From contig NZ_CP025746.1 in NCBI RefSeq assembly GCF_004015185.1, positions 2,249,776 through 2,313,775 on the forward strand: a stretch of 64,000 bases of DNA, given 5' to 3'. Shown in pieces: positions 35,227 to 44,030 of this stretch (position 1 is its first letter; each line of letters opens with the position of its first letter). The DNA comes from Clostridium manihotivorum (GTDB lineage: Bacteria; Bacillota; Clostridia; Clostridiales; Clostridiaceae). The notes under the pieces are model-generated. The model was not told the DNA's origin and ran no database searches. It was given only the letters and a program-made list of their open reading frames with translations. Position numbers and translations under genes: made by a program.

Positions 35227-35634
35227 TCAAACTTCATTTTGTTTTTTATAATTTCTTATAATCATGCCAGAACTTTTAAACATTTCAAACTTTTTATAGA
35301 AGTTCACTAGATCATCGTCACAAAGTAAATCTATCATATAAAAATCTTTTAAGGAACCAAGCATTAATCTAATAAGTTCTGTTCCAATTCCTTTATTTTT
35401 ATAGCTGGGTAATACTTCTAGTAGAGGTATATATGAGCATAGAGTCTTGTCAGATATAGCATTTATAAAGCCTATGACATTATTAGTAGAAGTATCTATG
35501 GCTAGCCAAAAGTAGGAACTGTTTTTTAGTATTTCTATATGCTTTTTAGCGGAAGGAGGATTAGGCCAGTCTACAAAGAAACCCTGTATATTATCTTCAT
35601 TGACTCCTTCCAGTGTAGTAACATAATTAATCAT
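35227..35634 (-). CDS. GNAT-family N-acetyltransferase
   Basis: About 135 residues with the acetyl-CoA motif region PLLEVLPSYKNKGIGTELIRLML (Q/RxxGxG/A as YKNKGIG). I place the start at the ATG at 35634, which has GGAG 8 bp upstream. The frame is open to 35694 but only with a TTG overlapping the previous gene. It lies directly downstream of a second GNAT gene, on the same transcript. Substrate unknown. Confidence 0.82.
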   Translation of the reverse strand: MINYVTTLEGVNEDNIQGFFVDWPNPPSAKKHIEILKNSSYFWLAIDTSTNNVIGFINAISDKTLCSYIPLLEVLPSYKNKGIGTELIRLMLGSLKDFYMIDLLCDDDLVNFYKKFEMFKSSGMIIRNYKKQNEV

Positions 35635-35659
35635 AGAAAAGACTCCATTCTTTATAGTT

Positions 35660-36235
35660 TTAGGATCCAAGTGGTACAGCTTTATATAGGCCAAATATAA
35701 CTCTATCTTCGAAGATACCTGTTTTGAAATTAAAAGATATATTTTTAAGGAGAAGCTCTTTTTTAAAACCTAGTTTTTGTACTAAATTTATTGATCTTAG
35801 GTTGTCTGGGTGAATAGAGGCCTCTATTTTGCTGAATCCGGCTTGATTAAAAGCAAAATTAAGTATTACCTTTGCACATTCGGTCATTATATTATGCATT
35901 AAGTAATTAGAATTCAGCATATAGCCAATCTCAGCTTTTGAATTAATTAGATCAAAGCTATGTAAAGCAATTACTCCAACTATCTTGTCAGAGTTTTTAT
36001 CAGCAATACACCAGCGTATAAATTTTTTACTAGCATAACCATTAAGAAAAGCAATTACAGTTTTTTTTGCTTGATCAATATTAGTCATAGCTTCAGATTG
36101 CTGATATTGTAGAGAACTAGCATCTGAGTATAATTCATACAAATCATTGATATCTTTTACGTTAACTTGTCTTAAGATAAATCTTTCTGTTTCTAACTCT
36201 GGAAACTCTAAGAATAACGAATAAAAAGTAGTCAT
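35660..36235 (-). CDS. GNAT-family N-acetyltransferase, RimJ/RimL type
   Basis: 191 residues. TERFILRQVNVKDINDLYELYSD at the N-terminus and AEIGYMLNSNYLMHNIMTECAKVIL and IHPDNLRSINLVQKLGFKKE toward the C-terminus match RimJ/RimL-like acetyltransferases. The usual QxxGxG/A is weak (NYLMHNIM), so acetyl-CoA binding may be atypical. First gene of a two-gene unit with the neighbouring GNAT. Confidence 0.85.
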   Translation of the reverse strand: MTTFYSLFLEFPELETERFILRQVNVKDINDLYELYSDASSLQYQQSEAMTNIDQAKKTVIAFLNGYASKKFIRWCIADKNSDKIVGVIALHSFDLINSKAEIGYMLNSNYLMHNIMTECAKVILNFAFNQAGFSKIEASIHPDNLRSINLVQKLGFKKELLLKNISFNFKTGIFEDRVIFGLYKAVPLGS

Positions 36236-36516
36236 ACTAAACTCCTTGTTAATAAAAAGGTCAATGAGATTATTTTATCATAAGTGAGAAAATTTGTATA
36301 AAGGTTTATATTTTTTTCATTGAAGGAGTCTGTGTTTTTTCGCAAGCAAATAGATCAGTTTTATTGTGAGGAACTGACAAATAGATGATAGTTTAATTAA
36401 CTATTAGTAGTAATTTAATAGAAGACTATATCTTATTTTGAAATGGCAAATATAAAGTAAAAAATATTTTATCTGATAGAAAATATGCTGAATTTTTTAT
36501 ACAAGCTTCACAATGA

Positions 36517-36562
36517 AAAAAATACTAATGGAAAGACTTGGAGTTTTCCATTAGTATTTTAA
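36517..36562. terminator. Bidirectional terminator
   Basis: AAAATACTAATGGAAA pairs with TTTCCATTAGTATTTT. It lies about 80 bp past the stop of the HsmA-like gene on the minus strand. The rest of the 405-bp gap 36236-36641 shows only the faint X-segment trace near 36336. Confidence 0.8.
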
Positions 36563-36641
36563 TTTTTGGCTATGTTCAACAGGGTACTTTAACAGCGCCT
36601 AATTTAAAAATTTATAGGTAGCTATACTTTTAGAAAGAAAT

Positions 36642-37040
36642 TTATTTAGACATCCCCATAAACATTCCTATGAAGTATGGAATAAGCCATACTAACCATA
36701 CAAATATACTAAATTTGTGAAATACTTTTTTCTTCTCTACATCATTTTTGTATATAACATATGTAGCCCAAATTGCATGAAATGCCATTAGTAATATTGC
36801 TAAGCTACCTGTTAAGCCGTGTATGCTCTGGGCAAGATTTGACTTTGTCGATACAGCTTCACTTCTAGCTATGGATGTCATAAGTGAAGTTCCCAAAGTG
36901 TCGAAAAGGAAGCCTGTCCAAAATAAAAACACTTGAGATAGCTGAAGTAGTTTTGTTTTTCTTTCATAAAGTACACCTATAGTATAGAAAAATAATGCTG
37001 CAGTAATTGATACTATAGCAAGGATTAATTTTATATTCAT
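36642..37040 (-). CDS. HsmA-family (TIGR03987) four-helix membrane protein
   Basis: 132 residues with four hydrophobic helices (about 4-22, 34-52, 76-96, 110-128) and a conserved-looking core QSIHGLTGSLAILLMAFHAIWA containing two His residues. It matches the family named after the Clostridioides difficile heme-sensing membrane protein HsmA. Unlike there, no MarR-type partner gene is adjacent, so heme binding is only suggested. GGAGG precedes the ATG. Confidence 0.75.
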   Translation of the reverse strand: MNIKLILAIVSITAALFFYTIGVLYERKTKLLQLSQVFLFWTGFLFDTLGTSLMTSIARSEAVSTKSNLAQSIHGLTGSLAILLMAFHAIWATYVIYKNDVEKKKVFHKFSIFVWLVWLIPYFIGMFMGMSK

Positions 37041-37219
37041 AATTTGCCTCCTTAATTTTGTATAGGCATATTATAAAAGATGTCTGTGTCCTAAATGTGT
37101 CCTAATATATGTTGTTGCAAATTGTTTGTGGAATTATAAAAGTTTTTGGCATAAATAAGAATTAATTATTATATGCATATTTATCAACTTTTATTCATTA
37201 AAAGCGTAAAATATATGGA

Positions 37220-37924
37220 CTAGATAGAGAGAAATAGTAAGCTGCCTCTATCTACTAGAGGACCTTCATTTAAAAATATGGGAGTAACGTTATATTTTTT
37301 TAGAAATTCTATTATCATATCCCCATATTTATAGTTTTTTAAGTTCCCATAAAAAATAAGTTCATTATTGGAAGTCAAACCACAAGTACCGCCAATGAAG
37401 CCATAGTTTAAACCAGGGAGCAATATATCTCCTGGAGGAATAAGCAATACATCAAAGCCGTTGTTAGTTAACTCATTATGTATTTTAACATCTGACGTAA
37501 TCAGAGCATTGTCGCTAACAATTGCACAAGAGCATTTGGTATAACCTTGAGAGACCTGTATATTAATTTTATTCTTTATGGTGCATTTAAGAGTTTCGTC
37601 AGTATATTTTAAGTTGTGTATAAAGTGATTTTTTAAATTTACGGCATTCAATATTATATCTTCAGGATAGTTTTTGGTTAAGCTTTTTGAGGAAAGCATA
37701 TATTTTATGCCGAGTAAATCTAACTGCTTTAAGAAAGCTAAAGGAACATCTCTTTGCACTATTATAGTATTACTATCAAGGATATTTATTTGTATATCAG
37801 GATGACCATTTATGGCATCATAAATCTTTTCACATTTGGGAACTTTAATAACTGATATACTTAAAGCTTTAAGTTTTTGTTCTTCTTCCATGGATATTCG
37901 GTAGTCAGCAAAACAATAATTCAA
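37220..37924 (-). CDS. DUF6873 protein, predicted GME (pentein-like) fold
   Basis: 234 residues from a TTG start at 37924, which has GAGGAG 7 bp upstream; the frame is open further but without a ribosome site. NYCFADYRIS at the N-terminus, TKCSCAIVSDNALITSD in the middle and GFIGGTCGLTSNNELIFYGNL toward the C-terminus match a clostridial family (DUF6873) placed in the guanidino-group-modifying-enzyme fold. The conserved Cys in GGTCGL could be a nucleophile, which I infer. Function unknown; it is divergent from ytxC. Confidence 0.7.
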   Translation of the reverse strand: MNYCFADYRISMEEEQKLKALSISVIKVPKCEKIYDAINGHPDIQINILDSNTIIVQRDVPLAFLKQLDLLGIKYMLSSKSLTKNYPEDIILNAVNLKNHFIHNLKYTDETLKCTIKNKINIQVSQGYTKCSCAIVSDNALITSDVKIHNELTNNGFDVLLIPPGDILLPGLNYGFIGGTCGLTSNNELIFYGNLKNYKYGDMIIEFLKKYNVTPIFLNEGPLVDRGSLLFLSI

Positions 37925-38165
37925 GTTATCACTCCTCTTCTTATAAAAATCTTGTACATAAGTATATTTTACAAAAAACATAGAATTAAATCTCTTGAAG
38001 AAAATTACTTTTAAATAAAATAAAGTGAGTTTAAAGCGTGTTATTCCTAGTAAAGTAAGTGTATCGCAGTGTAAAGTAAGATGCAAATGTCGATTTGTGG
38101 ATGTTTAAATTCTGTATATAGGAGAGATTTTAATACATACTATATTTAAGAAAGGAGTGAGCGGA

Positions 38166-39056
38166 ATGTTATTGCTGAAGCTTGCTTACGAAGGAGAACA
38201 ATACTTCATAGAAGATATACAGAGTATCAGAAATATTCTAAAAGAAAAAAATATAACTATCGGTATTTCTGAAAGTATAGAGAATAATACTCATTTCGTA
38301 AAGATATTTTGTGATGATGATGATTATAACGATAGATTGAAATCTATAATATATTTATATATAAGCAATATATTATACAAAGTTGTAATAGACGTATTTA
38401 AAAAAAGAGAAATGTTTGAATACCTAACTGACACATATTTTTTTCTAAAGCATGATGAACTACTTGAAGTTGAAGAAGATATAATGAATGTTCTAAATTT
38501 GAAAGAGGCCATATCAGATGAAACAAGCATATATTGCATAAATAGGATAAATACAATAATTGAAAATATAAGAGAATGTATAGAAGAAAACGAAGAAATA
38601 AATATAAACGGTTTTATAACTTTTAGAATGAAAGAACTTATAGGTGAGATAGAAAGAATAATCGATAAGGTTGTTGAAAAGTATATGGTTGAGAAGGAGT
38701 ATAAAGAGTTTATAAAACTTCTCAAGTACTTCGTTGACATACAGGAAAGTAGAATTGAAGAAGTTAATTTAATCATAGAAAATGATGGGGAGTATAGAAT
38801 CACTGATAGCTATGGAGCTGATATATTTCAGGATTTTATAAGTGATTTAAGTGAATGCAAGCTTGGAAATAATGTGAATGTAGAAGATGTTATAATAAGT
38901 GGACTAATAACCAATTCTCCAAATAAGATTGTAATTCATAACGGTAAAATGTGTCTAAATAAAGAATTTCTAGATACCATAGATAATGTGTTTGGAGAGA
39001 GAGTTACCTACTGTAATGAATGTAAAATATGTAATAGAAATAAAATAAAAATTTAA
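38166..39056 (+). CDS. ytxC: YtxC-like sporulation protein
   Basis: 296 residues, acidic, largely helical, ending in a Cys-rich tail (CNECKICNRNK). I choose the ATG at 38166, 8 bp after AAGGAG; the GTG at 38157 overlaps the ribosome site. Length and the central FITFRMKELIGEIERIID-type region match the YtxC family of spore formers. Its biochemical function is unknown. In Bacillus the gene lies near thrS-infC-rpmI-rplT; here infC-rpmI-rplT follow directly and thrS is absent from this interval. Confidence 0.85.
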   Translation: MLLLKLAYEGEQYFIEDIQSIRNILKEKNITIGISESIENNTHFVKIFCDDDDYNDRLKSIIYLYISNILYKVVIDVFKKREMFEYLTDTYFFLKHDELLEVEEDIMNVLNLKEAISDETSIYCINRINTIIENIRECIEENEEININGFITFRMKELIGEIERIIDKVVEKYMVEKEYKEFIKLLKYFVDIQESRIEEVNLIIENDGEYRITDSYGADIFQDFISDLSECKLGNNVNVEDVIISGLITNSPNKIVIHNGKMCLNKEFLDTIDNVFGERVTYCNECKICNRNKIKI

Positions 39057-39063
39057 TATTGTA

Positions 39064-39092
39064 TTGACATTGATTACTACGGATGATATATT
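39064..39092 (+). promoter_or_regulatory. Promoter of infC-rpmI-rplT
   Basis: TTGACA (39064-39069), 17-bp spacer, TATATT (39087-39092). Leaves a leader of about 150 nt before infC. Confidence 0.85.
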
Positions 39093-39099
39093 ATTTATT

Positions 39100-39212
39100 G
39101 TGTTAAGAAGAAACAGCCGTTTCTCACCTTACAGCAAAGCTAGTAAGGTTATGGATTACTTACTATTTGTTTATGAATGTGGTAATTGAGGGCGGCTTTA
39201 TGCCGCCCTTTT
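39100..39212 (+). ncRNA. infC leader with attenuator (L20-leader-like)
   Basis: The untranslated leader contains several short stems (for example ACCTTAC/GTAAGGT around 39127-39155) and ends in an intrinsic terminator. In Firmicutes this operon is autoregulated by ribosomal protein L20 through such a leader. The match is by position and architecture; I cannot align it to the known RNA model here. Confidence 0.6.
39190..39212 (+). terminator. Attenuator terminator in the infC leader
   Basis: GGGCGGC (39190-39196) pairs with GCCGCCC (39202-39208) around TTTAT, followed by TTTTATT. It stands 44 bp before the coding region and so must be regulated or leaky. Confidence 0.85.
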
Positions 39213-39255
39213 ATTATTTATATAAAGGTGTTCTTATCTACCGGAGGTGAAAAGT

Positions 39256-39768
39256 ATCAATAAAGATTTTTCGATTAATGATGAAATTAGACAAAAAGAA
39301 TTGAGAGTCATTTCTGATGATGGTAGCCAGTTAGGCGTAATGTCTACAAAAGAAGCTTTAAGGCTAGCTGAGGAAAAAGAACTTGATTTAGTTTTGATTT
39401 CGCCTAATGCTAATCCAGCAGTAAGCAGAATTATGGATTATGGAAAATTCATATACGAACAGTCTAAAAAAGAAAAGGAAGCCAAGAAAAAACAAAAAGT
39501 TATTAATGTTAAAGAGGTCAGATTTAGCCCTAATATTGAAGAACACGATGTTGAAATCAAAGCAAATAATGCCAAGAAATTTCTTGATGATGGAGACAAG
39601 GTTAAAGTTACTATAAGGTTTAGAGGTAGAGAGGCTGACTATGCACATGTAGGATTTAAGATACTTGAAAACTTTTTAGCTAGAGTGTCTGATCTATGTG
39701 TTGTTGAAAAGCCTGCTAAACTAGAGGGCAGAAATATGACTATGATTCTGGCTCCTAAAAAAGCATAA
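39256..39768 (+). CDS. infC: Translation initiation factor IF-3, probable AUC start
   Basis: About 170 residues. [24 protein letters not shown] is the N-terminal domain. A Lys-rich linker ([11 protein letters not shown]) follows, and [13 protein letters not shown] with [16 protein letters not shown] forms the C-terminal domain that blocks 50S joining. The strong GGAGG at 39243-39247 overlaps the only GTG (39247), so GTG cannot be the start. The codon at correct spacing (8 nt) is ATC at 39256. infC of other bacteria uses AUU-type codons, which IF-3 itself discriminates against, giving autoregulation. First gene of infC-rpmI-rplT. Confidence 0.93.
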   Translation: MNKDFSINDEIRQKELRVISDDGSQLGVMSTKEALRLAEEKELDLVLISPNANPAVSRIMDYGKFIYEQSKKEKEAKKKQKVINVKEVRFSPNIEEHDVEIKANNAKKFLDDGDKVKVTIRFRGREADYAHVGFKILENFLARVSDLCVVEKPAKLEGRNMTMILAPKKA

Positions 39769-39788
39769 TCTGAGAGGAGGAAACTATA

Positions 39789-39986
39789 ATGCCAAAAATG
39801 AAAACTCATAGAGGTGCAGCAAAGAGATTTAAAAAGACAGGAACAGGAAAGCTAAAGAGAGCTAAAGCTTTCAAGAGCCATATATTAACTAAGAAGAGTT
39901 CTAAGAGAAAGAGAAATCTTAGAAAAACTGCTTACGTTTCAACTGCACAAGAAAAAGCAATGAAGAAATTATTACCATATCTATAA
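39789..39986 (+). CDS. rpmI: 50S ribosomal protein L35
   Basis: 65-residue basic protein: [20 protein letters not shown] at the N-terminus and the [11 protein letters not shown] region are diagnostic. GAGAGGAGG precedes the ATG. Second gene of the infC operon; 20 bp after infC and 25 bp before rplT. Confidence 0.98.
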   Translation: MPKMKTHRGAAKRFKKTGTGKLKRAKAFKSHILTKKSSKRKRNLRKTAYVSTAQEKAMKKLLPYL

Positions 39987-40011
39987 GAATACGGAGTAGG
40001 AGGTTTGTAAT

Positions 40012-40371
40012 ATGGCAAGAGTTAAAAGAGCAGTAAACGCTCGTAAAAATCATAAAAAAGTATTAAAACTTGCAAAAGGTTACTACGGTGGAAAGAGCAA
40101 GTTATTTAAGACAGCAAACGAATCAGTGGTTAGAGCATTAAGAAATGCTTATGTTGGTAGAAGATTAAAGAAGAGAGATTACAGAAAACTTTGGATAGCA
40201 AGAATAAATGCTGCTACAAGAATAAATGGACTTTCTTATTCAAGATTTATGAACGGAATAAAATTAGCTGGTGTTGATATAAACAGAAAGATGCTTTCTG
40301 AAATAGCTATCAACGATGCAAAAGCATTTGCTGATTTAGTTGAATTAGCAAAGAAGCACTTAAACGCTTAG
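40012..40371 (+). CDS. rplT: 50S ribosomal protein L20
   Basis: 119 residues. [33 protein letters not shown] and the C-terminal [11 protein letters not shown] region match L20. It binds 23S rRNA early in assembly and in Firmicutes represses its own operon through the leader upstream of infC. Last gene, followed at once by a terminator. Confidence 0.98.
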   Translation: MARVKRAVNARKNHKKVLKLAKGYYGGKSKLFKTANESVVRALRNAYVGRRLKKRDYRKLWIARINAATRINGLSYSRFMNGIKLAGVDINRKMLSEIAINDAKAFADLVELAKKHLNA

Positions 40372-40375
40372 TATA

Positions 40376-40404
40376 AAAACGCGACTTTATGTCGCGTTTT
40401 TTTT
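40376..40404 (+). terminator. Terminator of infC-rpmI-rplT
   Basis: AAAACGCGAC pairs with GTCGCGTTTT around TTTAT, followed by a T8 run. The next 300 bp up to the repeat copy E contain nothing identifiable. Confidence 0.93.
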
Positions 40405-40705
40405 ATTCTATAAGAATCTCCAATGAATGCTGAATCAATCACGAAAGTACAATGAAGAAAGCTTTCTTTAACTGTGGAGAATTATGGCTCCTGTCGGAAT
40501 TTTTTTAAATTACGATTAGAAAGAATATATGTGGCAAAATAACTGAAGAAGAGTACTTTAGTAAAATTTTCACGTTGCTTTACAGAAATGTTCTGATAAT
40601 TCAGTATTACATAGTAGGTCTTATTAGTATTAGCTTTTGTTAGCAATGAAAATATTGTATAATTAATATAAATGCTTATCTAAGTTTAGCTGTAAACTTT
40701 GAAGC

Positions 40706-40810
40706 TATAGGTATCCTTTACGGAAACTTAAGTTATGCATGTTCGAAAATTGTGGCTTCTGAGGATTTTTGAGGCATGCATAACTTAATAGTTGAAGTTG
40801 GACACCTATA
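40706..40810 (+). repeat. Dispersed nested palindrome, copy E
   Basis: Ends TATAGGTATCC (40706-40716) and GGACACCTATA (40800-40810) pair except for one A-C. The inner stem reads AAGTTATGCATG against CATGCATAACTT: relative to copy C, both arms have changed at two positions each and still pair perfectly. It lies upstream of ktrB. Confidence 0.9.
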
Positions 40811-40894
40811 TAAGATAAAGGAATGGTAGTTTATAATGAATTTCTTATAATTGCGTGTAGCTATAAATACCTTTTTAAGAATAGAGGTGGAAAA

Positions 40895-42244
40895 GTGCTG
40901 AAAAATAACTGGAAAGACAAATTTAAATTTAACGCAGTTCAAACTCTTGCCATAGGATTTGCATTGGTTATTCTACTTGGGGGGATTCTGCTTAGTTTGC
41001 CAATATGCTCACAGGATGGTTCTGCCACAAGTTTTATTGACAGTGTATTTACTTCAACGACAGCAGTATGTGTAACAGGGCTAGTGACTGTTGATACGGG
41101 GACTCACTGGAACTATATTGGTAAGACAATTATAATGATATTGATACAGGTTGGTGGACTTGGGTTCATGTCCTTTGCTACACTTTTAGCTATACTTATA
41201 GGAAAAAAGATAACCTTAAAAGATAGACTGGTTATGCAGGAGGCTATGAATACTTTTAATATTCAAGGTCTTGTAAAGATGGTCAGATATATAATGGTTT
41301 TTACATTTTCAGTGGAAGGCTTAGGGGCGCTGCTTTATTCAACTCAATTTATTCCAAGTTTCGGAATCGCAAAAGGGATATATTATAGTATATTTCATTC
41401 TGTTTCAGCTTTTTGCAATGCTGGTATAGATCTGTTTGGAGAGTTTAGAAGTCTGACTATTTATAATGATAATGCAGTAATCATATTGACAACTGCAGCG
41501 CTTATAATAATTGGTGGCTTAGGATTTGCAGTATGGATAGAAATTTATAATTTTAAGGGTATAAAAAAGCTATCATTTCATACTAAGATGGTTTTGACTA
41601 TTACCTTGATTTTGTTAACTGCTGGAGCACTATTGATGTTTATCTTTGAATTTAATAATCCTGGAACCATGAAGGAAATGAACTTAAAAGATAAACTTTT
41701 GAATTCTTTTTTCGCATCAGTGACGCCTAGAACCGCTGGTTTTAACTCTATTTCCACTGCTGATATGACTGCAGCAGGTAAGCTTCTTACTATAATACTA
41801 ATGTTCATTGGTGGATCTTCAGGTTCCACTGCAGGAGGAATTAAAACAACTACCTTTGGAGTTTTGGTATTTACTTTGATATCAACAATAAAGGGAAGAG
41901 AGGATACAGAAGTCTTTAGAAGAAGAATATCAAAGGAAACCGTATATAAATCCTTTGCTATATTCAGTATTGCGCTAGCATTGGTACTCTCGGTTACAAT
42001 GATATTATCTGTTACTGAAATCTCTCAGCCCTTCGAATATCTGTTATATGAAGCCACTTCTGCTTTTGGAACAGTAGGTTTAACTTTAGGATTGACGCCT
42101 AAACTAAGTATTATTGGCAAAGTAGTTATAATATTAACTATGTATTGTGGTAGAGTTGGTCCTTTGACTGTAGCAGTAGCTTTAACAAAAGCTAAGAAAA
42201 AGCCGAATTATAAATACCCAGAGGATAAGATATTAGTTGGATAG
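40895..42244 (+). CDS. ktrB: Potassium uptake protein, TrkH/KtrB family
   Basis: 449-residue channel-like subunit with four MPM repeats. The selectivity-filter strands are visible as TSTTAVCVTGLVTV, HSVSAFCNAGIDL, FIGGSSGSTAGGIKTT and ATSAFGTVGLTLG. The start is GTG at 40895, 5 bp after AGAGGTGG; the longer frame from 40823 has no ribosome site and adds residues atypical for the family. It is followed after 11 bp by the RCK subunit gene. Together they import potassium coupled to sodium or proton gradients. Confidence 0.93.
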   Translation: MLKNNWKDKFKFNAVQTLAIGFALVILLGGILLSLPICSQDGSATSFIDSVFTSTTAVCVTGLVTVDTGTHWNYIGKTIIMILIQVGGLGFMSFATLLAILIGKKITLKDRLVMQEAMNTFNIQGLVKMVRYIMVFTFSVEGLGALLYSTQFIPSFGIAKGIYYSIFHSVSAFCNAGIDLFGEFRSLTIYNDNAVIILTTAALIIIGGLGFAVWIEIYNFKGIKKLSFHTKMVLTITLILLTAGALLMFIFEFNNPGTMKEMNLKDKLLNSFFASVTPRTAGFNSISTADMTAAGKLLTIILMFIGGSSGSTAGGIKTTTFGVLVFTLISTIKGREDTEVFRRRISKETVYKSFAIFSIALALVLSVTMILSVTEISQPFEYLLYEATSAFGTVGLTLGLTPKLSIIGKVVIILTMYCGRVGPLTVAVALTKAKKKPNYKYPEDKILVG

Positions 42245-42255
42245 GAGGAAGGTAA

Positions 42256-42921
42256 ATGAGCAATAAACAGTTTGTTGTGATTGGATTAGGCAGATTTGGT
42301 ACTTCTGTTGCTAAAACTCTTTATGATTTAGGAAATGATGTATTAGCTATAGATGTAGATGAAGATCTTGTTCAAGATATATCAGATAGCGTAACTCATG
42401 CTGTCCAAATGGATGCAACAGATGAGAGCGCCTTAAAGACACTAGGACTAAGAAATTTTGATGTAGCTGTAATTACTATAGGTGAAAATATTCAAGCTAG
42501 TGTAATGGTAACACTTTTAGTTAAAGAGTTAGGGGTAAAATATATCGTAGCAAAGGGACATAGTGATCTTCATGCCAAAGTTTTATATAAAATAGGAGCA
42601 GATAGAGTGGTGCTTCCAGAAAAAGATATGGGAGTGAGAGTAGCGCATAATTTAGTTTCTTCAACTATACTAGATTATATAGATCTATCTCCAGATTACA
42701 GTATAATTGAAATAGAAACACCAAAAGAATGGCACAATAGTAGTATAAGGGATTTAAGTCTTAGAACAAGATTTGGAATAAATGTTATGGCTATAAAAAA
42801 GGAACATGATATAAATATTACTCCAAATGCCGAGGAGATAATTGAACCAGGTGATATAATTGTAGCCATAGGTTCTACAGAAGATTTAGGAAAATTGGAA
42901 TCTTTTGTAGCTAGAAAATAA
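42256..42921 (+). CDS. ktrA: Potassium uptake regulatory subunit, RCK domain (KtrA)
   Basis: 221 residues. RCK_N Rossmann fold: FVVIGLGRFGTSVAKTL binds ATP/ADP or NAD, with LAIDVDEDLV after it. The C-terminal RCK_C domain (about 140-220; VIEPGDIIVAIGSTEDLGKLE region) in relatives binds c-di-AMP. It forms a cytoplasmic octameric ring gating KtrB, encoded 11 bp upstream. GGAGGAAGG precedes the ATG. Confidence 0.94.
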   Translation: MSNKQFVVIGLGRFGTSVAKTLYDLGNDVLAIDVDEDLVQDISDSVTHAVQMDATDESALKTLGLRNFDVAVITIGENIQASVMVTLLVKELGVKYIVAKGHSDLHAKVLYKIGADRVVLPEKDMGVRVAHNLVSSTILDYIDLSPDYSIIEIETPKEWHNSSIRDLSLRTRFGINVMAIKKEHDINITPNAEEIIEPGDIIVAIGSTEDLGKLESFVARK

Positions 42922-42937
42922 TTTAGAGGTGTATGCT

Positions 42938-43714
42938 GTGCATTTAATAGAAAGTACTGACAACAAACATTTTAAAGAAATAAAGAAATTAAAAGAGAAA
43001 AAATATAGAAAACAGTTTGGAGTGTATATAATTGAAGGCTTAAGATTTGTTGAAGAAGCAATGAAAGCCGATGCAGAGATTGAGGAGCTTATAATTGATG
43101 AGAGTAAGCAAAGCAGATTTGAAGCTGTTTACGAAAGAATAGATGACAGTAAGATTACTTTACTCAAGCCTTCTTTGTTTAATCAAGTATGTAATACTGA
43201 GAATTCTCAAGGTATAATGGCTGTAGTTAAAATGAGTAATTGTGGTAATAATATAGATGGGAGTTTTTATGTTCTTTTAGATAAGCTTCAGGATCCTGGT
43301 AATGTAGGGACCATAATAAGGACTGCTCATGCTGCTGCAGTGGATGGAATCATTATAAGAGAAGGAACTGTAGATATATATAATGATAAAACTTTGAGAA
43401 GTACTATGGGATCCATATTTTATACTAATATAATAGAAGATAAGAATTTGGAAGTTATAAACCAGTTTAAAGAAAAAGGTTTTAAACTTTTAGCAAGTTC
43501 CTTAGATACAGATTTTAATTATTATGAAGTTGATCTAAATGGCAAAATAATATTAGTGGTTGGAAATGAAGGAAATGGAGTTTCTGAGGAAATATATGAG
43601 CTTTGCGACTTGAAGGCAAAGATTCCTATGCCTGGTAATGCGGAGTCTTTAAATGCTTCAGTAGCTGCTTCTATAATGATTTATGAAAAAGTTAGGCAAA
43701 ACTTGAGCAAATAG
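42938..43714 (+). CDS. TrmH/SpoU-family RNA 2'-O-methyltransferase
   Basis: About 258 residues. An N-terminal substrate-binding domain (KEIKKLKEKKYRKQFGVYIIEGLRFV) precedes the knotted SPOUT domain with LLDKLQDPGNVGTIIRTA, LVVGNEGNGVS and IPMPGNAESLNASVAASI, the three SpoU motifs. I choose the GTG at 42938, 8 bp after AGAGG; the GTG at 42929 overlaps the ribosome site. It probably methylates rRNA; the site is not readable from sequence. Next to pheST, as in many Firmicutes. Confidence 0.92.
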   Translation: MHLIESTDNKHFKEIKKLKEKKYRKQFGVYIIEGLRFVEEAMKADAEIEELIIDESKQSRFEAVYERIDDSKITLLKPSLFNQVCNTENSQGIMAVVKMSNCGNNIDGSFYVLLDKLQDPGNVGTIIRTAHAAAVDGIIIREGTVDIYNDKTLRSTMGSIFYTNIIEDKNLEVINQFKEKGFKLLASSLDTDFNYYEVDLNGKIILVVGNEGNGVSEEIYELCDLKAKIPMPGNAESLNASVAASIMIYEKVRQNLSK

Positions 43715-43716
43715 TA

Positions 43717-43745
43717 TTGAACTAACATGGATTAATATGTATAAT
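43717..43745 (+). promoter_or_regulatory. Promoter of the pheST T-box operon
   Basis: TTGAAC (43717-43722), 17-bp spacer, TATAAT (43740-43745), just upstream of the T-box leader. Confidence 0.8.
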
Positions 43746-43764
43746 AGGCTATATAATCAAATAT

Positions 43765-43990
43765 GAAAAAACTGTGAATGAGAGAGTAAGAATATATTAA
43801 CTTTTCAGGGAGAAGAGATCAAAGACTGAAAGTCTCTTTATTGGTATCTATTCTGAAGTTCACTCAGGAGTTCTAACTGTGAAATAAAGTAGTAGTTAGC
43901 GGGGAACCGTTATATATATTAAGTGAGTATTTTACTAATTAGGGTGGTACCGCGGAACCTCCGTCCCTTTATAGGGGCGGTTTTTATTTT
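43765..43990 (+). ncRNA. T-box riboswitch, phenylalanine specific
   Basis: The T-box sequence AGGGTGGTACCGCGG is at 43941-43955. Stem I holds a specifier loop in which TTC (Phe codon) occupies 43859-43861, preceded by TCTGAAG. The terminator CCGTCCC/GGGGCGG (43961-43980) with T5ATTTT follows. Uncharged tRNA-Phe should pair with TTC and with the T-box (U of GGU opposite discriminator A) to favour antitermination. The tRNA-Phe at 6583 has anticodon GAA and discriminator A, as required. Confidence 0.95.
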
Positions 43991-44030
43991 GCAAAAAAAT
44001 AACTTTTAGATTTAGGAAGGAGAAAATAAC

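Noticed and set aside
38324..38803. 159-codon minus-strand frame inside ytxC
   Set aside because: Ser/Ile/Phe-rich antisense translation of an acidic, Glu-rich gene; typical shadow.
39247..39249. GTG as the infC start codon
   Set aside because: It overlaps the GGAGG ribosome site, leaving no spacing; ATC at 39256 fits better.
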